From Odoribacter lunatus (lineage in GTDB: Bacteria; Bacteroidota; Bacteroidia; Bacteroidales; Marinifilaceae), in NCBI RefSeq assembly GCF_943193135.1, contig NZ_CALPCZ010000008.1, positions 1 to 64,000 of the forward strand: a stretch of DNA of 64,000 bases, read 5' to 3'. Below are positions 1 through 10,355 of this stretch, piece by piece. Position numbers and translations under genes: made by a program. Each line of letters begins with the position of its first letter. Within the stretch, counting starts at the first letter, position 1. A model generated the notes under the pieces. The model did no database searches and was not told the origin of the DNA. It saw nothing but the letters and a program-made list of their open reading frames with translations.

Positions 1-39
1 TGATTAATTTTTTTAATTATTTTTTTAGCCTCTTATATT

Positions 40-49
40 CAAACGTTTG
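40..49. promoter_or_regulatory. Palindromic LacI-like operator candidate
   Basis: The ten bases CAAACGTTTG form a perfect palindrome with a central CG, the usual core of LacI/GalR-family operators. It lies about 155 bases upstream of the susC-like gene in an AT-rich leader. No regulator gene is visible in the window, so the role is inference. The rest of positions 1-202 shows no recognisable promoter of the TAnnTTTG type. Confidence 0.25.
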
Positions 50-202
50 CGTAATGTGATACATGCTTAGTAGGCATCTGATATAAGCCAAGAAAATAAG
101 AGTAAATTTTAAAATAACAGGAAATTTATTCCAACTCCATAACAGGAGAGGTGAATAAGTGACCTTTATTTATATAAATACTTAATTTTAAACATTTTAA
201 TT

Positions 203-3200
203 ATGACAAAACACTTAGGATTAGCAGCAATGCTACTTTTCTCTTTTTTCTTATGTGTGGGTAACCACGCATTTGCAGGAAAGAGGACGTCGAGTACCTT
301 TGCGGAACAAAAAGCAGGGGCATGTACCGGCGTAGTGAAGGATGCTACTGGAGAGACTATTGTCGGGGCATCTGTGGTAGTGAAAGAAAGTATGAGTTCC
401 AGCATCAACGGAACGACTACCGGTATTGACGGTGATTTCACATTAAACAATGTGCCGGTAGGAAGTACGATTATCGTTTCCTTTATCGGTTATGTGACTC
501 AAGAGGTAACCTGGACGGGTACTCCTCTTACCATTGTACTGAAAGCGGACAACCAAACGTTGGACGAAGTGGTTGTGGTAGGTTACGGTACACAAAAGAA
601 AGTGAACGTAACGGGAGCCGTAAGTATGGTCGGTTCGGATGTTATCGAATCCCGTCCGGTGGCTAACGTAAGCCAGGCTTTGCAAGGAGCCATCCCAGGA
701 TTGAACCTCAGTACGACAAATGCCGGCGGGCAGTTGGATGCTACCATGAATCTTAACATCCGTGGTACAGGTTCTATCGGTGACGGTTCGGTAGATAATC
801 CGTTGGTATTGATTGACGGTATCGAAGGCGATTTAAGTTCTCTGAACCCCAATGATATTGAGTCCGTATCCGTATTGAAAGATGCTGCTTCAGCTTCTAT
901 TTACGGTGCACGTGCCGCATTTGGTGTAATTTTGGTGACAACGAAGAGCGGTAAGTCCGGTAAAGTAAGGGTAACTTACTCCGGTGACGTACGTTTCAGT
1001 ACAGCGACACAAGTTCCGGAGATGGTGGATTCCTATAAATTTGCTACTTTCTTTAATGCTGCACAGTATAATGTAAACGGAGGTGCCCAATTCAATGAGG
1101 AAACGATGGAAAGAATCTTAAAATTCCAACGTGGAGAGTATACGGATCCAACTCAACCGGAATATTACGGAACAATCGCAGCCAGCAATGGTAAATGGAG
1201 TAATTATACCAGCGCCTTCGCCAATACGGATTGGTTTAAAGAACATTACAAGAAAGGTGTACCTTCAACACAGCACAATTTGAGCTTGAGCGGAGGGACC
1301 GAGAAAGTCAGCTGGTCTTTCAGCGGAGGTTATTTGCAACAGAATGGTTTGATCCGCCACGGACATGATGAGTTAGACCGTTACACTATTAACGGAAAAA
1401 TCGGCGCAGAATTAGCTTCCTGGGCCCGTATGGAATATTCCACCAAATGGACACGTACCGATTATTCAAAACCCCAATATATGGATGGCCATTTCTTCCA
1501 CAATATCGCTCGTCGCTGGCCCACTTGTCCGGTAGTAGATCCCAACGGTCACTGGATGGCAGAAATGGAAATCGAAGAGTTGGAAAACGGAGGTAAATAC
1601 AAAACGAACAAGGATTGGTTTACACAACAGTTGAAATTTATTTTCACTCCGTTAGCAGGATGGAATATCTACGCAGAAGGAGCCATCCGGGTCGCCAATG
1701 AAAAAACGTATCAAAGTCAGATTCCTATTTACAACTACGACGTCGCAGGAAATCCGATGTTACGCGATTCCGATTACGGTACAGTAACTAATGTATATGA
1801 CAACCGATTCCGTCAAAACTATTATGCAACCAATATCTATACGGATTATACCCGCAGTTTTGGCAAGCACAACGGAAAAGTACTGGTCGGTTTGAATTAT
1901 GAACGTTATAATCAAGATGCTTTATACGGAGAAGGTTATAGCTTAACAACGGAAGACAAACCCTATCTAAGCCAAACACAGGAAAGACACTTTGTCAGCG
2001 ATTCATATTGGAGACGTGCAACCGCCGGTTATTTTGCCCGTTTGAACTATGACTATGATGCCAAATATCTGGCAGAGTTCAATATTCGTTATGACGGTTC
2101 TTCCCGTTTCTTAAGCGACAACCGTTGGGCATGGTTCCCCTCTGCTTCTTTAGGCTGGAATATTGCACGTGAAGACTTTTTCGGTAGTTTGAGCAATAGT
2201 ATCAGTACATTGAAAGTTCGCGGCTCCTGGGGTCAATTGGGTAATACCAGTTCAAATTACAATAGCTTTTGGGATTGGTATCCTTTCTACCAACAACAAG
2301 CAATTTCTTCCGCCAACAGCGGTTGGTTGATCGACGGTAAAAAACAGAATACCGCCAGCCTTCCCGGAATTGTAAACTCTACGATGACTTGGGAAACCGT
2401 AGAGACTTGGGATATAGGTTTGGATTGGTCTGCCTTCAATAACCGTTTGACCGGTACATTCGACTGGTTTACCCGTACGACGAAAGACATGATCGGACCG
2501 GCTCCCGTATTAGGCTCTGTATTAGGAACCAATGCCCCAAAAACTAATAACTGCGATATGCGTTCACGCGGTTGGGAATTGGAAATCAGCTGGCGCGACC
2601 GAATCAATGAGTTTAGCTATGGCGCCCGTTTCAATATTTCAGACAGCCGTTCTAAGATTTTGAGTTATCCGTATGACGGGGCTTTCGAAAATCAAAGTTA
2701 TTCCGGTTACTACAATGGTAAATACCTGAATGAAATCTGGGGTTATACAACAAAGGGTATCGCCCAATCTGATGAAGAAATGGCAAACTGGCAGGCAAAC
2801 AATAAGCCGAACTGGGGTAGCAACTGGAGCGCCGGTGATATTATGTACAAAGACTTAAATGGAGACGGTGTTGTTAATGCCGGAGCCAGTACATTGGGAG
2901 ATCACGGCGACTTGAAACGTATCGGTAACTCTACACCGCGTTACCGTGTCGGTTTGAATTTGGATGCTTCCTGGAAAGGATTTGATTTCTCCGTTTTCTT
3001 CCAAGGCGTAATGAAACGTGACTGGATGTTCGGAGCCGGAGAGCCTTATTTTTGGGGTGCAGGTGTCGGTATGTGGCAAGCTGCCGTATTCAAAGAACAC
3101 ATGGATTACTGGCGGGAAGATAACCGCAATGCTTATTACGCAAAACCTTATTTCGGTATTAATAAGAATCAACAGTCTCAAACCCGTTATTTGCAGGATG

Positions 3201-3430
3201 CTTCTTACATCCGTTGTAAAAACATACAGTTAGGATACAGCCTCCCACAATCCGTTCTTAGTCATGTAGGCTTAAGCAATTGCAGAATCTATGTATCTTG
3301 TGATAACGCCTTTACGATTACAAAAATGTCGAAAGTGTTCGATCCTGAAGTATTAGGCGGAGATTGGGGTTCCGGTAAAACCTATCCGTTGCAACGGGTG
3401 ATTTCTTTAGGATTGAATCTGAGTTTTTAA
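203..3430 (+). CDS. SusC/RagA family TonB-linked outer membrane protein
   Basis: Outer-membrane TonB-dependent transporter that, with its SusD partner, imports glycans or peptides. A signal peptide covers about residues 1-25 (ending HAFA). A carboxypeptidase-regulatory-like beta domain follows at roughly 38-112. The SusC signature LDEVVVVGYGTQKK is at about 119-132, then the plug domain to about 250 and a long beta-barrel ending in LGLNLSF, a typical C-terminal aromatic ending. The length of 1075 residues is normal for SusC. There is no Shine-Dalgarno sequence, as usual in this phylum. The susD gene follows after 22 bases, so the two are one operon. No sulfatase, glycosidase or sigma/anti-sigma gene is visible in the window, so the substrate cannot be named. 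Confidence 0.97.
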   Translation: MTKHLGLAAMLLFSFFLCVGNHAFAGKRTSSTFAEQKAGACTGVVKDATGETIVGASVVVKESMSSSINGTTTGIDGDFTLNNVPVGSTIIVSFIGYVTQEVTWTGTPLTIVLKADNQTLDEVVVVGYGTQKKVNVTGAVSMVGSDVIESRPVANVSQALQGAIPGLNLSTTNAGGQLDATMNLNIRGTGSIGDGSVDNPLVLIDGIEGDLSSLNPNDIESVSVLKDAASASIYGARAAFGVILVTTKSGKSGKVRVTYSGDVRFSTATQVPEMVDSYKFATFFNAAQYNVNGGAQFNEETMERILKFQRGEYTDPTQPEYYGTIAASNGKWSNYTSAFANTDWFKEHYKKGVPSTQHNLSLSGGTEKVSWSFSGGYLQQNGLIRHGHDELDRYTINGKIGAELASWARMEYSTKWTRTDYSKPQYMDGHFFHNIARRWPTCPVVDPNGHWMAEMEIEELENGGKYKTNKDWFTQQLKFIFTPLAGWNIYAEGAIRVANEKTYQSQIPIYNYDVAGNPMLRDSDYGTVTNVYDNRFRQNYYATNIYTDYTRSFGKHNGKVLVGLNYERYNQDALYGEGYSLTTEDKPYLSQTQERHFVSDSYWRRATAGYFARLNYDYDAKYLAEFNIRYDGSSRFLSDNRWAWFPSASLGWNIAREDFFGSLSNSISTLKVRGSWGQLGNTSSNYNSFWDWYPFYQQQAISSANSGWLIDGKKQNTASLPGIVNSTMTWETVETWDIGLDWSAFNNRLTGTFDWFTRTTKDMIGPAPVLGSVLGTNAPKTNNCDMRSRGWELEISWRDRINEFSYGARFNISDSRSKILSYPYDGAFENQSYSGYYNGKYLNEIWGYTTKGIAQSDEEMANWQANNKPNWGSNWSAGDIMYKDLNGDGVVNAGASTLGDHGDLKRIGNSTPRYRVGLNLDASWKGFDFSVFFQGVMKRDWMFGAGEPYFWGAGVGMWQAAVFKEHMDYWREDNRNAYYAKPYFGINKNQQSQTRYLQDASYIRCKNIQLGYSLPQSVLSHVGLSNCRIYVSCDNAFTITKMSKVFDPEVLGGDWGSGKTYPLQRVISLGLNLSF

Positions 3431-3452
3431 TTTAATTAAATAGAGAAATATT

Positions 3453-5480
3453 ATGAAGTTCAATATAAAAAATTTAGGAATCGGCATATTGATCGGGACG
3501 GCAAGTATGGTTACTTCGTCCTGTAACGACATGCTTGATTTGGAACCTGTCAACCAGATTACTCCTGAATCTTATTATTCTTCGGCAGATCAATTGGGTG
3601 CCTATCTGAATAACTATTACAATTCATTTTTGGCTGCTCCTTATTCTGGTTCAATGTTCCATGCATCAAATTATAACGATGGAATGGCACAATCAGACGG
3701 AAATACCGATATTATGTGTGTCGGAGGCGGAAATACCACTTTATTTTCCAATGATCATTGGGAAGTAAGTTCCGACAAAGCACTTCAGGGATATTATGGA
3801 AATGTTCGTATTTGCAATTATTTCCTGGAAAAAGCAACAAGCGGTTTTGAAGCCGGAAATATCAGTGGCTCCACGGAATTGATAAAGAATTATATCGGAG
3901 AAGGATATTTCTTTCGCGCTATAACTTATTTCCGTATGCTGGCATTGTACGGTGATTTACCAATTGTAACGGAAGTATTGGAGGATAAAAACGATGTGTT
4001 GGTGGCTAACAGCCAGCGTGCACCACGTAACGAAGTGGCTCGTTTTATTCTGCAAGATTTGGATAAGGCTATCGCCAATCTAGCCAACCGTAGCATGTTT
4101 AACGGACAACGTTTAAACAAGGAAGCTGCTTTGTTATTTAAATCCCGGGTTGCTTTGTTTGAGGCTACGTTTGAAAAGTACCACAAAGGTTCCGGACGTG
4201 TACCGGGCGATGCCAATTGGCCGGGAGCTCAAATGCCTTACAACAGTGGTAAAAGTTTCAATATCGACAGCGAAATTGATTTCTTCCTGACAGAAGCAAT
4301 GAACGCAGCCAGACAGATTGGAGATATTACACTGACACAGAATAATGGTATCATGCAACCCCAAGTCGGAACAATCGCCGGCTGGAATCCCTATTTCGAA
4401 ATGTACAGCCAAAGTTCATTGGCAGGCGTTCCCGAAGTTTTATTGTGGAAACAATATAGCCGAGGACAAAGTATCACCCACGATGTACCAAGACGTACAA
4501 TGTCCGGTTGTAATGACGGTTATACCCGTAGTTTCATTCAATCATTCTTAATGAAAAGCGGTTTACCGATTTATGCTGATGCAGATTATCAGGAAGATGT
4601 TACATTGGATGATACAAAAGCTAACCGTGATGAACGTTTGCAATTGTTTGTATGGGGAGAAAGCAATGTACTTTATACTGATCCGATCGTAGTAGATTCT
4701 CTACGGGGGACAGAATTCGGGAATCCGGGCATCACCGAGGCTTTAGCAGAGATTCGAAGCATTACCGGTTACCAACCGCGTAAATATTTTACCTACGATT
4801 ATGACCAGTATAACAATGATGAGTTGAGAGGTATCAATGCTTGCCCGATATTCCGGTCTGCCGAAGCCATGCTGAACTATATTGAAGCATGCTACGAAAA
4901 AACTGGAAGTATTGACGGAACAGCTGCATCCTATTGGCGTGCCTTACGCGAACGCGCCGGCGTTAGCACGGATTTCAATGCAACTATCGCAGCTACAGAT
5001 TTATCTCAAGAACTTGACTTAGCTGTTTATTCTGGAACAGCAATGGTTAGTCCGACATTGTACAATATCCGTCGGGAACGTGTTAATGAATTATTCAGTG
5101 AAGGACAACGCTTTGCCGATTTAATTCGTTGGCGTTCTTTCGATAAAATGATCACTACCAAATGGGTACCTGAAGGCTGTAATTTCTGGGATAATATGTA
5201 TAAATTTTATGAACAAGATACTGTGCATTTTATTGCAAACGGTAGTAATAATGCAACCGTATCTAAGAAAGAGTTAGGTAAATATCTTCGTCCATACAGT
5301 CGTAGCTTAGAAGCATCCAATGAATTGCGTGACGGTTACACATGGCATGAGGCTTATTATCTCTATCCATTAGGTATCAGCGATTTGCGGACAGCATCTT
5401 CCGATCGGGATTTGAACACCAGTAATATGTATCAAAACATCAACTGGCCTGCAGAAGCTGGTGGACATGCTTTGAAATAA
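3453..5480 (+). CDS. SusD/RagB family nutrient-binding outer membrane lipoprotein
   Basis: Surface lipoprotein that caps the SusC barrel and binds the substrate. The signal peptide has a lipobox with the lipidated cysteine at residue 24 (MVTSSC). The mature protein begins NDMLDLEPVNQITPESYY, the typical SusD start. Helical TPR-like segments and the C-terminal SusD motif FSEGQRFADLIRW (about residue 550) are visible. The 675-residue length is at the long end of the family. It follows the susC-like gene by 22 bases and ends just before a strong terminator, so this is a two-gene unit with no enzymes downstream on this strand. Confidence 0.96.
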   Translation: MKFNIKNLGIGILIGTASMVTSSCNDMLDLEPVNQITPESYYSSADQLGAYLNNYYNSFLAAPYSGSMFHASNYNDGMAQSDGNTDIMCVGGGNTTLFSNDHWEVSSDKALQGYYGNVRICNYFLEKATSGFEAGNISGSTELIKNYIGEGYFFRAITYFRMLALYGDLPIVTEVLEDKNDVLVANSQRAPRNEVARFILQDLDKAIANLANRSMFNGQRLNKEAALLFKSRVALFEATFEKYHKGSGRVPGDANWPGAQMPYNSGKSFNIDSEIDFFLTEAMNAARQIGDITLTQNNGIMQPQVGTIAGWNPYFEMYSQSSLAGVPEVLLWKQYSRGQSITHDVPRRTMSGCNDGYTRSFIQSFLMKSGLPIYADADYQEDVTLDDTKANRDERLQLFVWGESNVLYTDPIVVDSLRGTEFGNPGITEALAEIRSITGYQPRKYFTYDYDQYNNDELRGINACPIFRSAEAMLNYIEACYEKTGSIDGTAASYWRALRERAGVSTDFNATIAATDLSQELDLAVYSGTAMVSPTLYNIRRERVNELFSEGQRFADLIRWRSFDKMITTKWVPEGCNFWDNMYKFYEQDTVHFIANGSNNATVSKKELGKYLRPYSRSLEASNELRDGYTWHEAYYLYPLGISDLRTASSDRDLNTSNMYQNINWPAEAGGHALK

Positions 5481-5506
5481 AAACAGGTTCAATTCTCATA
5501 AAAAGA

Positions 5507-5536
5507 AACGAGGTTCGCAATGAACCTCGTTTTTTT
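5507..5536 (+). terminator. Rho-independent terminator after susD-like gene
   Basis: A 10-bp perfect stem, AACGAGGTTC pairing with GAACCTCGTT, with a 5-base loop is followed by a run of seven T. It ends the susC-susD transcript. The A-rich left side means it could also serve the convergent deoC transcript. Confidence 0.9.
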
Positions 5537-5565
5537 ATGAACATTACTTTAATGAACCTTGCTTT

Positions 5566-6447
5566 TTATTCATCCGTTTTTTCCCTAACGGATTTTATTT
5601 CTTTCAAAATATCATCCAAAAGCTGGGAGGTACCGATTCTGAAATAGTTTGAGGTCAGCCATTCGCGGCCCAGGATATGATTGACTATCGTCAGGTAACG
5701 CAAAGCATTCGCAGCCTTTGATACACCTCCCGCTACTTTTAAACCTACTTTTTTACCCGTACGCGCATGATATTGCTTTATCGCCTCACACATGGCATAC
5801 ACGGCTTCCGGCGTCGCATTTACAGGCACTTTCCCAGTCGATGTTTTAATGAAATCAACTCCGGCATACATACTTACCAATGAAGCGTAAAAAATGTCCT
5901 CTATGTTTTTTAATTCACCGGTTTCCAATATGACTTTCAAGCGTACTCCTTCACATACATTCCGTATGGCAGACAATTCCTTATAAATTTTCTCAAAGTT
6001 CTTTTCCAATACATCTCCCACAGAAATGACAACATCTACTTCCTGTGCTCCCGCAGCTATCGCCATTCTACATTCCGAGAGTTTAAGCTCTACAAAGGTT
6101 TGAGAAGCCGGAAATCCACCTGCAACAACTGTCGTAGCTATTGTCGTATTTGTTAATGCCTCCCGGACTGTTCCTGCAAAATTGGGGTAAACACAAACTG
6201 ATGCGACTTCTTTTAAGTTCCCTTTTTTCAATTTCTTCAATAAATCAATAACAAAAGCCTTTACAGAATCTTCCGTGTCTGTCGCTTTCAAAGTCGTATA
6301 ATCCATACAGGAAACACAGAATTCCAGGTTTTCAATACAATAGGCTTGTTTCACTTCTTTTTCGACAACTCCATCCAACTCAAATTGTATCCGATCTTCC
6401 AGATTCAAAACGGTATAAGACGACAATATTTCCGAAATTTTTTCCAT
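5566..6447 (-). CDS. deoC: Deoxyribose-phosphate aldolase
   Basis: Cytosolic class I aldolase that cleaves 2-deoxyribose 5-phosphate to glyceraldehyde 3-phosphate and acetaldehyde in deoxynucleoside catabolism. The Schiff-base lysine is in FIKTSTGK (about residue 200) and the second conserved lysine in GLKVAGGVS (about 233); the same spacing is known in the E. coli enzyme. The 293-residue length includes an N-terminal extension of about 35 residues, common in Bacteroidota. It lies 21 bases downstream of the YjbR-type gene on the same strand and is probably cotranscribed with it. Confidence 0.95.
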   Translation of the reverse strand: MEKISEILSSYTVLNLEDRIQFELDGVVEKEVKQAYCIENLEFCVSCMDYTTLKATDTEDSVKAFVIDLLKKLKKGNLKEVASVCVYPNFAGTVREALTNTTIATTVVAGGFPASQTFVELKLSECRMAIAAGAQEVDVVISVGDVLEKNFEKIYKELSAIRNVCEGVRLKVILETGELKNIEDIFYASLVSMYAGVDFIKTSTGKVPVNATPEAVYAMCEAIKQYHARTGKKVGLKVAGGVSKAANALRYLTIVNHILGREWLTSNYFRIGTSQLLDDILKEIKSVREKTDE

Positions 6448-6468
6448 ATAGTGATATTTATTTTCTAT

Positions 6469-6819
6469 TTACAGCCCCAACTCTGCCCTTACTGCTTTCG
6501 TCAGTTTGGCTATCACCAATTTATAGGAGTTTAACACCCATACTTTTAACAGACTATCACTGACTGACCCGTCTATTAATACGGTGTTCCAATGTCTCTT
6601 GTTCATGTGAAAACCGGGAAGTACCGAAACAAATGTTTCCCGCATTTCTATTGCCTCATCCGGGTCACATTTTAAATTCATTTTTAAATTTCCCTCCAAT
6701 GAGGCAAAACAGAACATTTTTCCTCCGACTTTAAATACCAAGGTCTCTTCATCAAACGGCATATCCTCTTTTACGTGAGGCAGACTAAGACAATATTCCC
6801 GTAATTCTTCTATGTTCAT
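6469..6819 (-). CDS. MmcQ/YjbR family protein
   Basis: Small MmcQ/YjbR family protein of about 116 residues, a fold related to DNA-binding CyaY-like domains; its cellular role is not known. Recognised from the N-terminal pattern MNIEELREYCLSLP, the middle KVGGKMFCFASLEG and the HMNKRHWNTV segment, all family hallmarks. The start is taken at the ATG giving MNIEEL; a TTG 18 bases further upstream adds an unlikely MFNFVR extension. It is first in a two-gene leftward unit with deoC, divergent from mutS. Confidence 0.85.
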   Translation of the reverse strand: MNIEELREYCLSLPHVKEDMPFDEETLVFKVGGKMFCFASLEGNLKMNLKCDPDEAIEMRETFVSVLPGFHMNKRHWNTVLIDGSVSDSLLKVWVLNSYKLVIAKLTKAVRAELGL

Positions 6820-6874
6820 ACGGACAAAATTAAACAATGTTTATGAGCTTTTAAATTTTCTCCGACAAAATATT

Positions 6875-6882
6875 TATATTTG
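6875..6882 (+). promoter_or_regulatory. -7 promoter element for mutS
   Basis: TATATTTG matches the Bacteroidetes -7 consensus TAnnTTTG and lies 36 bases before the mutS start codon. A clear TTTG at -33 is not seen. Confidence 0.5.
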
Positions 6883-6918
6883 CCTTAGGATTGGTGTGTA
6901 AACAAAACACGTTGAAAT

Positions 6919-9534
6919 ATGGCCAAAAAAGACAGTGAAGAGACTCCCTTGATGCAACAATATTATTCTATGAAAGCCAAATATCCGGATGCTATTATGT
7001 TGTACCGGATGGGGGATTTTTATGAGACTTTCGGGGAGGACGCTGTCATTACGTCACAAATTCTCGGCATTACACTTACGAAGCGTTCACACGGCTCTCC
7101 CGGAGATACCCGGCTGGCAGGATTTCCTCACCATGCTTTAGATACGTATTTACCTAAATTGGTTCGCGCCGGACAACGGGTTGCCATCTGCGAGCAACTA
7201 GAAGACCCGAAGAAAACAAATAAGCTCGTAAAACGAGGTGTCATTGAACTGGTTACACCCGGCGTATCTTACGGTGAATATACAACAGATGCCAAAAGCA
7301 ATGTTTTTCTTGCCTCGGTCTCTTTTACAAAGACGGAAGTCGGTTTGTCCCTACTGGATTTGTCTACCGGCGAATTTCTGACAACAGAAGGGTCTCATAA
7401 TGTCATTGATAAGTTACTGAATAGCTTCCAGCCCAAAGAGGTGGTTTATGCCAAAGGACAAGAAAACCAGTTTAAGGAGTTGTTCGGAAACAAATTCTAT
7501 ATGTATCCTATCGAAGAATGGTTCTTTGAGAAGAATGCCGCTCAGGATAAATTGAAAAAACATTTTGATGTTTCTTCTCTAAAGGGGTTCGGTATTGAAA
7601 ATATGAATTGCGGTATTTCCTCCGCAGGAGCTATCCTCAGTTATTTGGAGCTGACCAAGCATGACCTTATTTCACATATTACGTCTATATCCAGAATAGA
7701 CGAATCGAGTTGTGTGCTTTTGGATAAATTTACGCTCCGCAATCTGGAATTGCTTCAATCTCCTTATGAAGAAGGTAAGTCGTTGGTTGATGTTATTGAC
7801 CGAACTATTACCCCTATGGGAGGCCGTACACTTCGCCGCTGGATTTGTATGCCACTGAAATCTCCGGAAAAAATCAATGAACGCCTCCAAATTACGGATT
7901 GTTTCATCAAAAATGAAGCAGAAAGGCTCGAAATAGAGGTTTTATTACGAAACATCGGAGACCTTGAACGACTGGCATCTAAAATTGCCGTGGGACGCAT
8001 TACACCCCGTGAAATGGTGCAATTAAAAATTGCATTAAGTTGTATCCCGACATTACAACAACAGTGTGCAAAGATCAATAATCCGGTACTTTCCCAATTA
8101 ATAAACCAATTAGACGCTTGTCAGGCGTTATACGAGAAGATTGAACAGGAAATTCAGGAAAACGCCCCCAATATGATCAATAAAGGCGGGGTTATCGCAG
8201 AAGGCGTATGCCCCGAATTAGATGAATTACGCAATATCTCCGCCCATGGCAAAGATTTGCTTGATCAAATGTTACAACGGGAAATAGAGAATACCGGTAT
8301 CCCTTCTTTAAAAATCAATTCCAATAATGTTTTCGGTTATTATATAGAAGTTACTAAAGCCCATAAAGACAAAGCACCCGATACCTGGATTCGCAAACAA
8401 ACGTTGGTAAACGCCGAACGCTATATTACACCTGAATTAAAGGAGTATGAAGATAAAATTCTCGGAGCGGAAGACCGAATTTTAGAACTTGAAACGGAGC
8501 TTTACAATAATTTATTAGTGGAGGCAACCTCTTATATCCGGCAAATACAATCCGACGCGAAAATTATCGCATCATTGGACACTTTGATTTCTTTTGCCGA
8601 AATTTCCATCGCCAATAAATACAACTGTCCGGAAATTAATGATTCCGATTGCCTCGAAATTAAAGCAGGACGGCATCCCGTCATTGAAAAACAGCTACCT
8701 CCCGGTGAAGAATATATCGCTAATGATATTTATCTGGATAACCAAACACAGCAGATTATCATCATTACCGGACCCAATATGGCGGGAAAATCTGCTCTCC
8801 TGCGCCAGACAGCATTAATTGTCATTATGGCACAAGCCGGTTGTTTCATCCCTGCTGAATCTGCCCAAATCGGGTATATTGATAAAATATTTACACGCGT
8901 CGGGGCTTCCGACAATATTTCACAAGGAGAATCCACGTTTATGGTGGAAATGAATGAAGCAGCCAATATTCTCAATAATATTTCCAACCGTAGTTTGGTA
9001 CTGTTTGACGAATTAGGACGAGGGACTTCCACCTATGACGGCATTTCCATTGCGTGGGCTATTGTAGAATTTCTGCATGAACATCCAAAGTACAAAGCCA
9101 AAACTTTGTTTGCAACCCATTATCATGAATTGAATGAAATGGAACATGCCTTCAAAAAAATTAAAAACTTTAACGTATCGGTAAAAGAAGTAAATAATAA
9201 AGTCGTTTTTCTTAGAAAACTGGTAAAGGGAGGTTCTAATCATTCTTTCGGTATTCAGGTAGGGAAAATGGCTGGTTTACCTCAATCCGTGATAAAAAGG
9301 GCAACTGACATCTTGAAGCAATTGGAAAACGACCGGGATAAAAACGGTTCCATACAAAAGAATGTAGAAAACATCGCTTCCGAGCGAGAAGGATTACAAC
9401 TCAGCTTTTTCCAATTAGACGACCCCATTTTATTACAAATCCGGGATGAAATAGCAGGACTTGACATCAACAGCCTGACTCCGCTTGAAGCCTTGAATAA
9501 ACTTAATGAAATCAAAAAAATTGCCGGAATTTGA
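6919..9534 (+). CDS. mutS: DNA mismatch repair protein MutS
   Basis: Recognises mismatches and small loops in DNA and recruits MutL. The mismatch-contacting Phe-x-Glu motif is present at residues 34-36 ([11 protein letters not shown]). The ATPase domain has Walker A GPNMAGKS at about 617-624, Walker [14 protein letters not shown] at about 694 and the conserved FATHYHEL at about 731. The 871-residue length is normal for bacterial MutS1. It is transcribed alone and ends 7 bases from the convergent prolyl isomerase gene, with no obvious terminator in between. Confidence 0.98.
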   Translation: MAKKDSEETPLMQQYYSMKAKYPDAIMLYRMGDFYETFGEDAVITSQILGITLTKRSHGSPGDTRLAGFPHHALDTYLPKLVRAGQRVAICEQLEDPKKTNKLVKRGVIELVTPGVSYGEYTTDAKSNVFLASVSFTKTEVGLSLLDLSTGEFLTTEGSHNVIDKLLNSFQPKEVVYAKGQENQFKELFGNKFYMYPIEEWFFEKNAAQDKLKKHFDVSSLKGFGIENMNCGISSAGAILSYLELTKHDLISHITSISRIDESSCVLLDKFTLRNLELLQSPYEEGKSLVDVIDRTITPMGGRTLRRWICMPLKSPEKINERLQITDCFIKNEAERLEIEVLLRNIGDLERLASKIAVGRITPREMVQLKIALSCIPTLQQQCAKINNPVLSQLINQLDACQALYEKIEQEIQENAPNMINKGGVIAEGVCPELDELRNISAHGKDLLDQMLQREIENTGIPSLKINSNNVFGYYIEVTKAHKDKAPDTWIRKQTLVNAERYITPELKEYEDKILGAEDRILELETELYNNLLVEATSYIRQIQSDAKIIASLDTLISFAEISIANKYNCPEINDSDCLEIKAGRHPVIEKQLPPGEEYIANDIYLDNQTQQIIIITGPNMAGKSALLRQTALIVIMAQAGCFIPAESAQIGYIDKIFTRVGASDNISQGESTFMVEMNEAANILNNISNRSLVLFDELGRGTSTYDGISIAWAIVEFLHEHPKYKAKTLFATHYHELNEMEHAFKKIKNFNVSVKEVNNKVVFLRKLVKGGSNHSFGIQVGKMAGLPQSVIKRATDILKQLENDRDKNGSIQKNVENIASEREGLQLSFFQLDDPILLQIRDEIAGLDINSLTPLEALNKLNEIKKIAGI

Positions 9535-9541
9535 TAGCAAA

Positions 9542-10354
9542 TTATTTTTTCGTCAATTTTGCCTTCAAAATAATAACATCTTCTTCGGGACGATTATTTT
9601 TTCCGGTTTTTTGTGATGCTATTTTATCAATAACATCTAATCCTTCCACCACCTCTCCGAAAACGGTGTATTCTCCATCTAAGAACGGCGTACCTCCCAT
9701 TGTTTTATAGACTTCTCTTCTTTCAGCCGGTATCAAATGGGCAGTATAGTCTTTAAATTGAGCTTCTATCTCCATTTGTATAGAACGAATCAAACTGTCC
9801 GCTTTCGCCCGTTGATTCGTTTCCATATATTGCTGCATTTCTGCTTGTTTGGGCTGAAACAATTTCATGCCTAAGCTGTTTTTGGCACTCATCAGCCTGC
9901 CTTGTTCCAGATTATCCAGTTCTGCATCAGTATAGGTTTTCCCCTGAACGATATAAAATTGTTCACCGGAAGACCTTTTCTCCGGATTAACCTGGTCTCC
10001 CTGTCGTGCCGCACACAATGCCCCTTTTTCATGAAAATGCCCGGGACGAAATTCTGCCTCCAGCGTATAGCCGGGATCTCCCATCCCCAACATCTTGCCT
10101 TTTTCCGCATTTCTTGAATCCGAAGAACCGCCTTGTATCATAAATCCTTCTATAACCCTATGAAATAACAGTCCATCATAGTGCTTCTCTTTTACTAATT
10201 TCAAAAAGTTTTCTGCATGAATCGGAGTATCTTCATACAACTTTAATTTAATGGTTCCATGATTGGTTTCTAACACTACATATTGATATTTATCTGCTTT
10301 CACAAGACCAATAAATACCCCCATAAATAAACATACAAAAAGTAACTTCTTCAT
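9542..10354 (-). CDS. Secreted cyclophilin-type peptidyl-prolyl cis-trans isomerase
   Basis: Catalyses proline isomerisation, here probably in the periplasm. A signal peptide is visible (MKKLLFVCLFMGVFIGLVKA). Cyclophilin motifs are FHRVI, GFMIQGG and QFYIVQG, with VFGEVVEGLDVIDKI near the C-terminus. An insertion of about 70 residues, rich in Gln, Glu and Lys and predicted helical, sits at roughly 150-215 between two parts of the barrel. The gene starts one base after the stop of a paralogue upstream on the same strand; both share the same insertion position, so they are an old tandem duplication in one operon. Confidence 0.93.
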   Translation of the reverse strand: MKKLLFVCLFMGVFIGLVKADKYQYVVLETNHGTIKLKLYEDTPIHAENFLKLVKEKHYDGLLFHRVIEGFMIQGGSSDSRNAEKGKMLGMGDPGYTLEAEFRPGHFHEKGALCAARQGDQVNPEKRSSGEQFYIVQGKTYTDAELDNLEQGRLMSAKNSLGMKLFQPKQAEMQQYMETNQRAKADSLIRSIQMEIEAQFKDYTAHLIPAERREVYKTMGGTPFLDGEYTVFGEVVEGLDVIDKIASQKTGKNNRPEEDVIILKAKLTKK

Positions 10355-10355
10355 C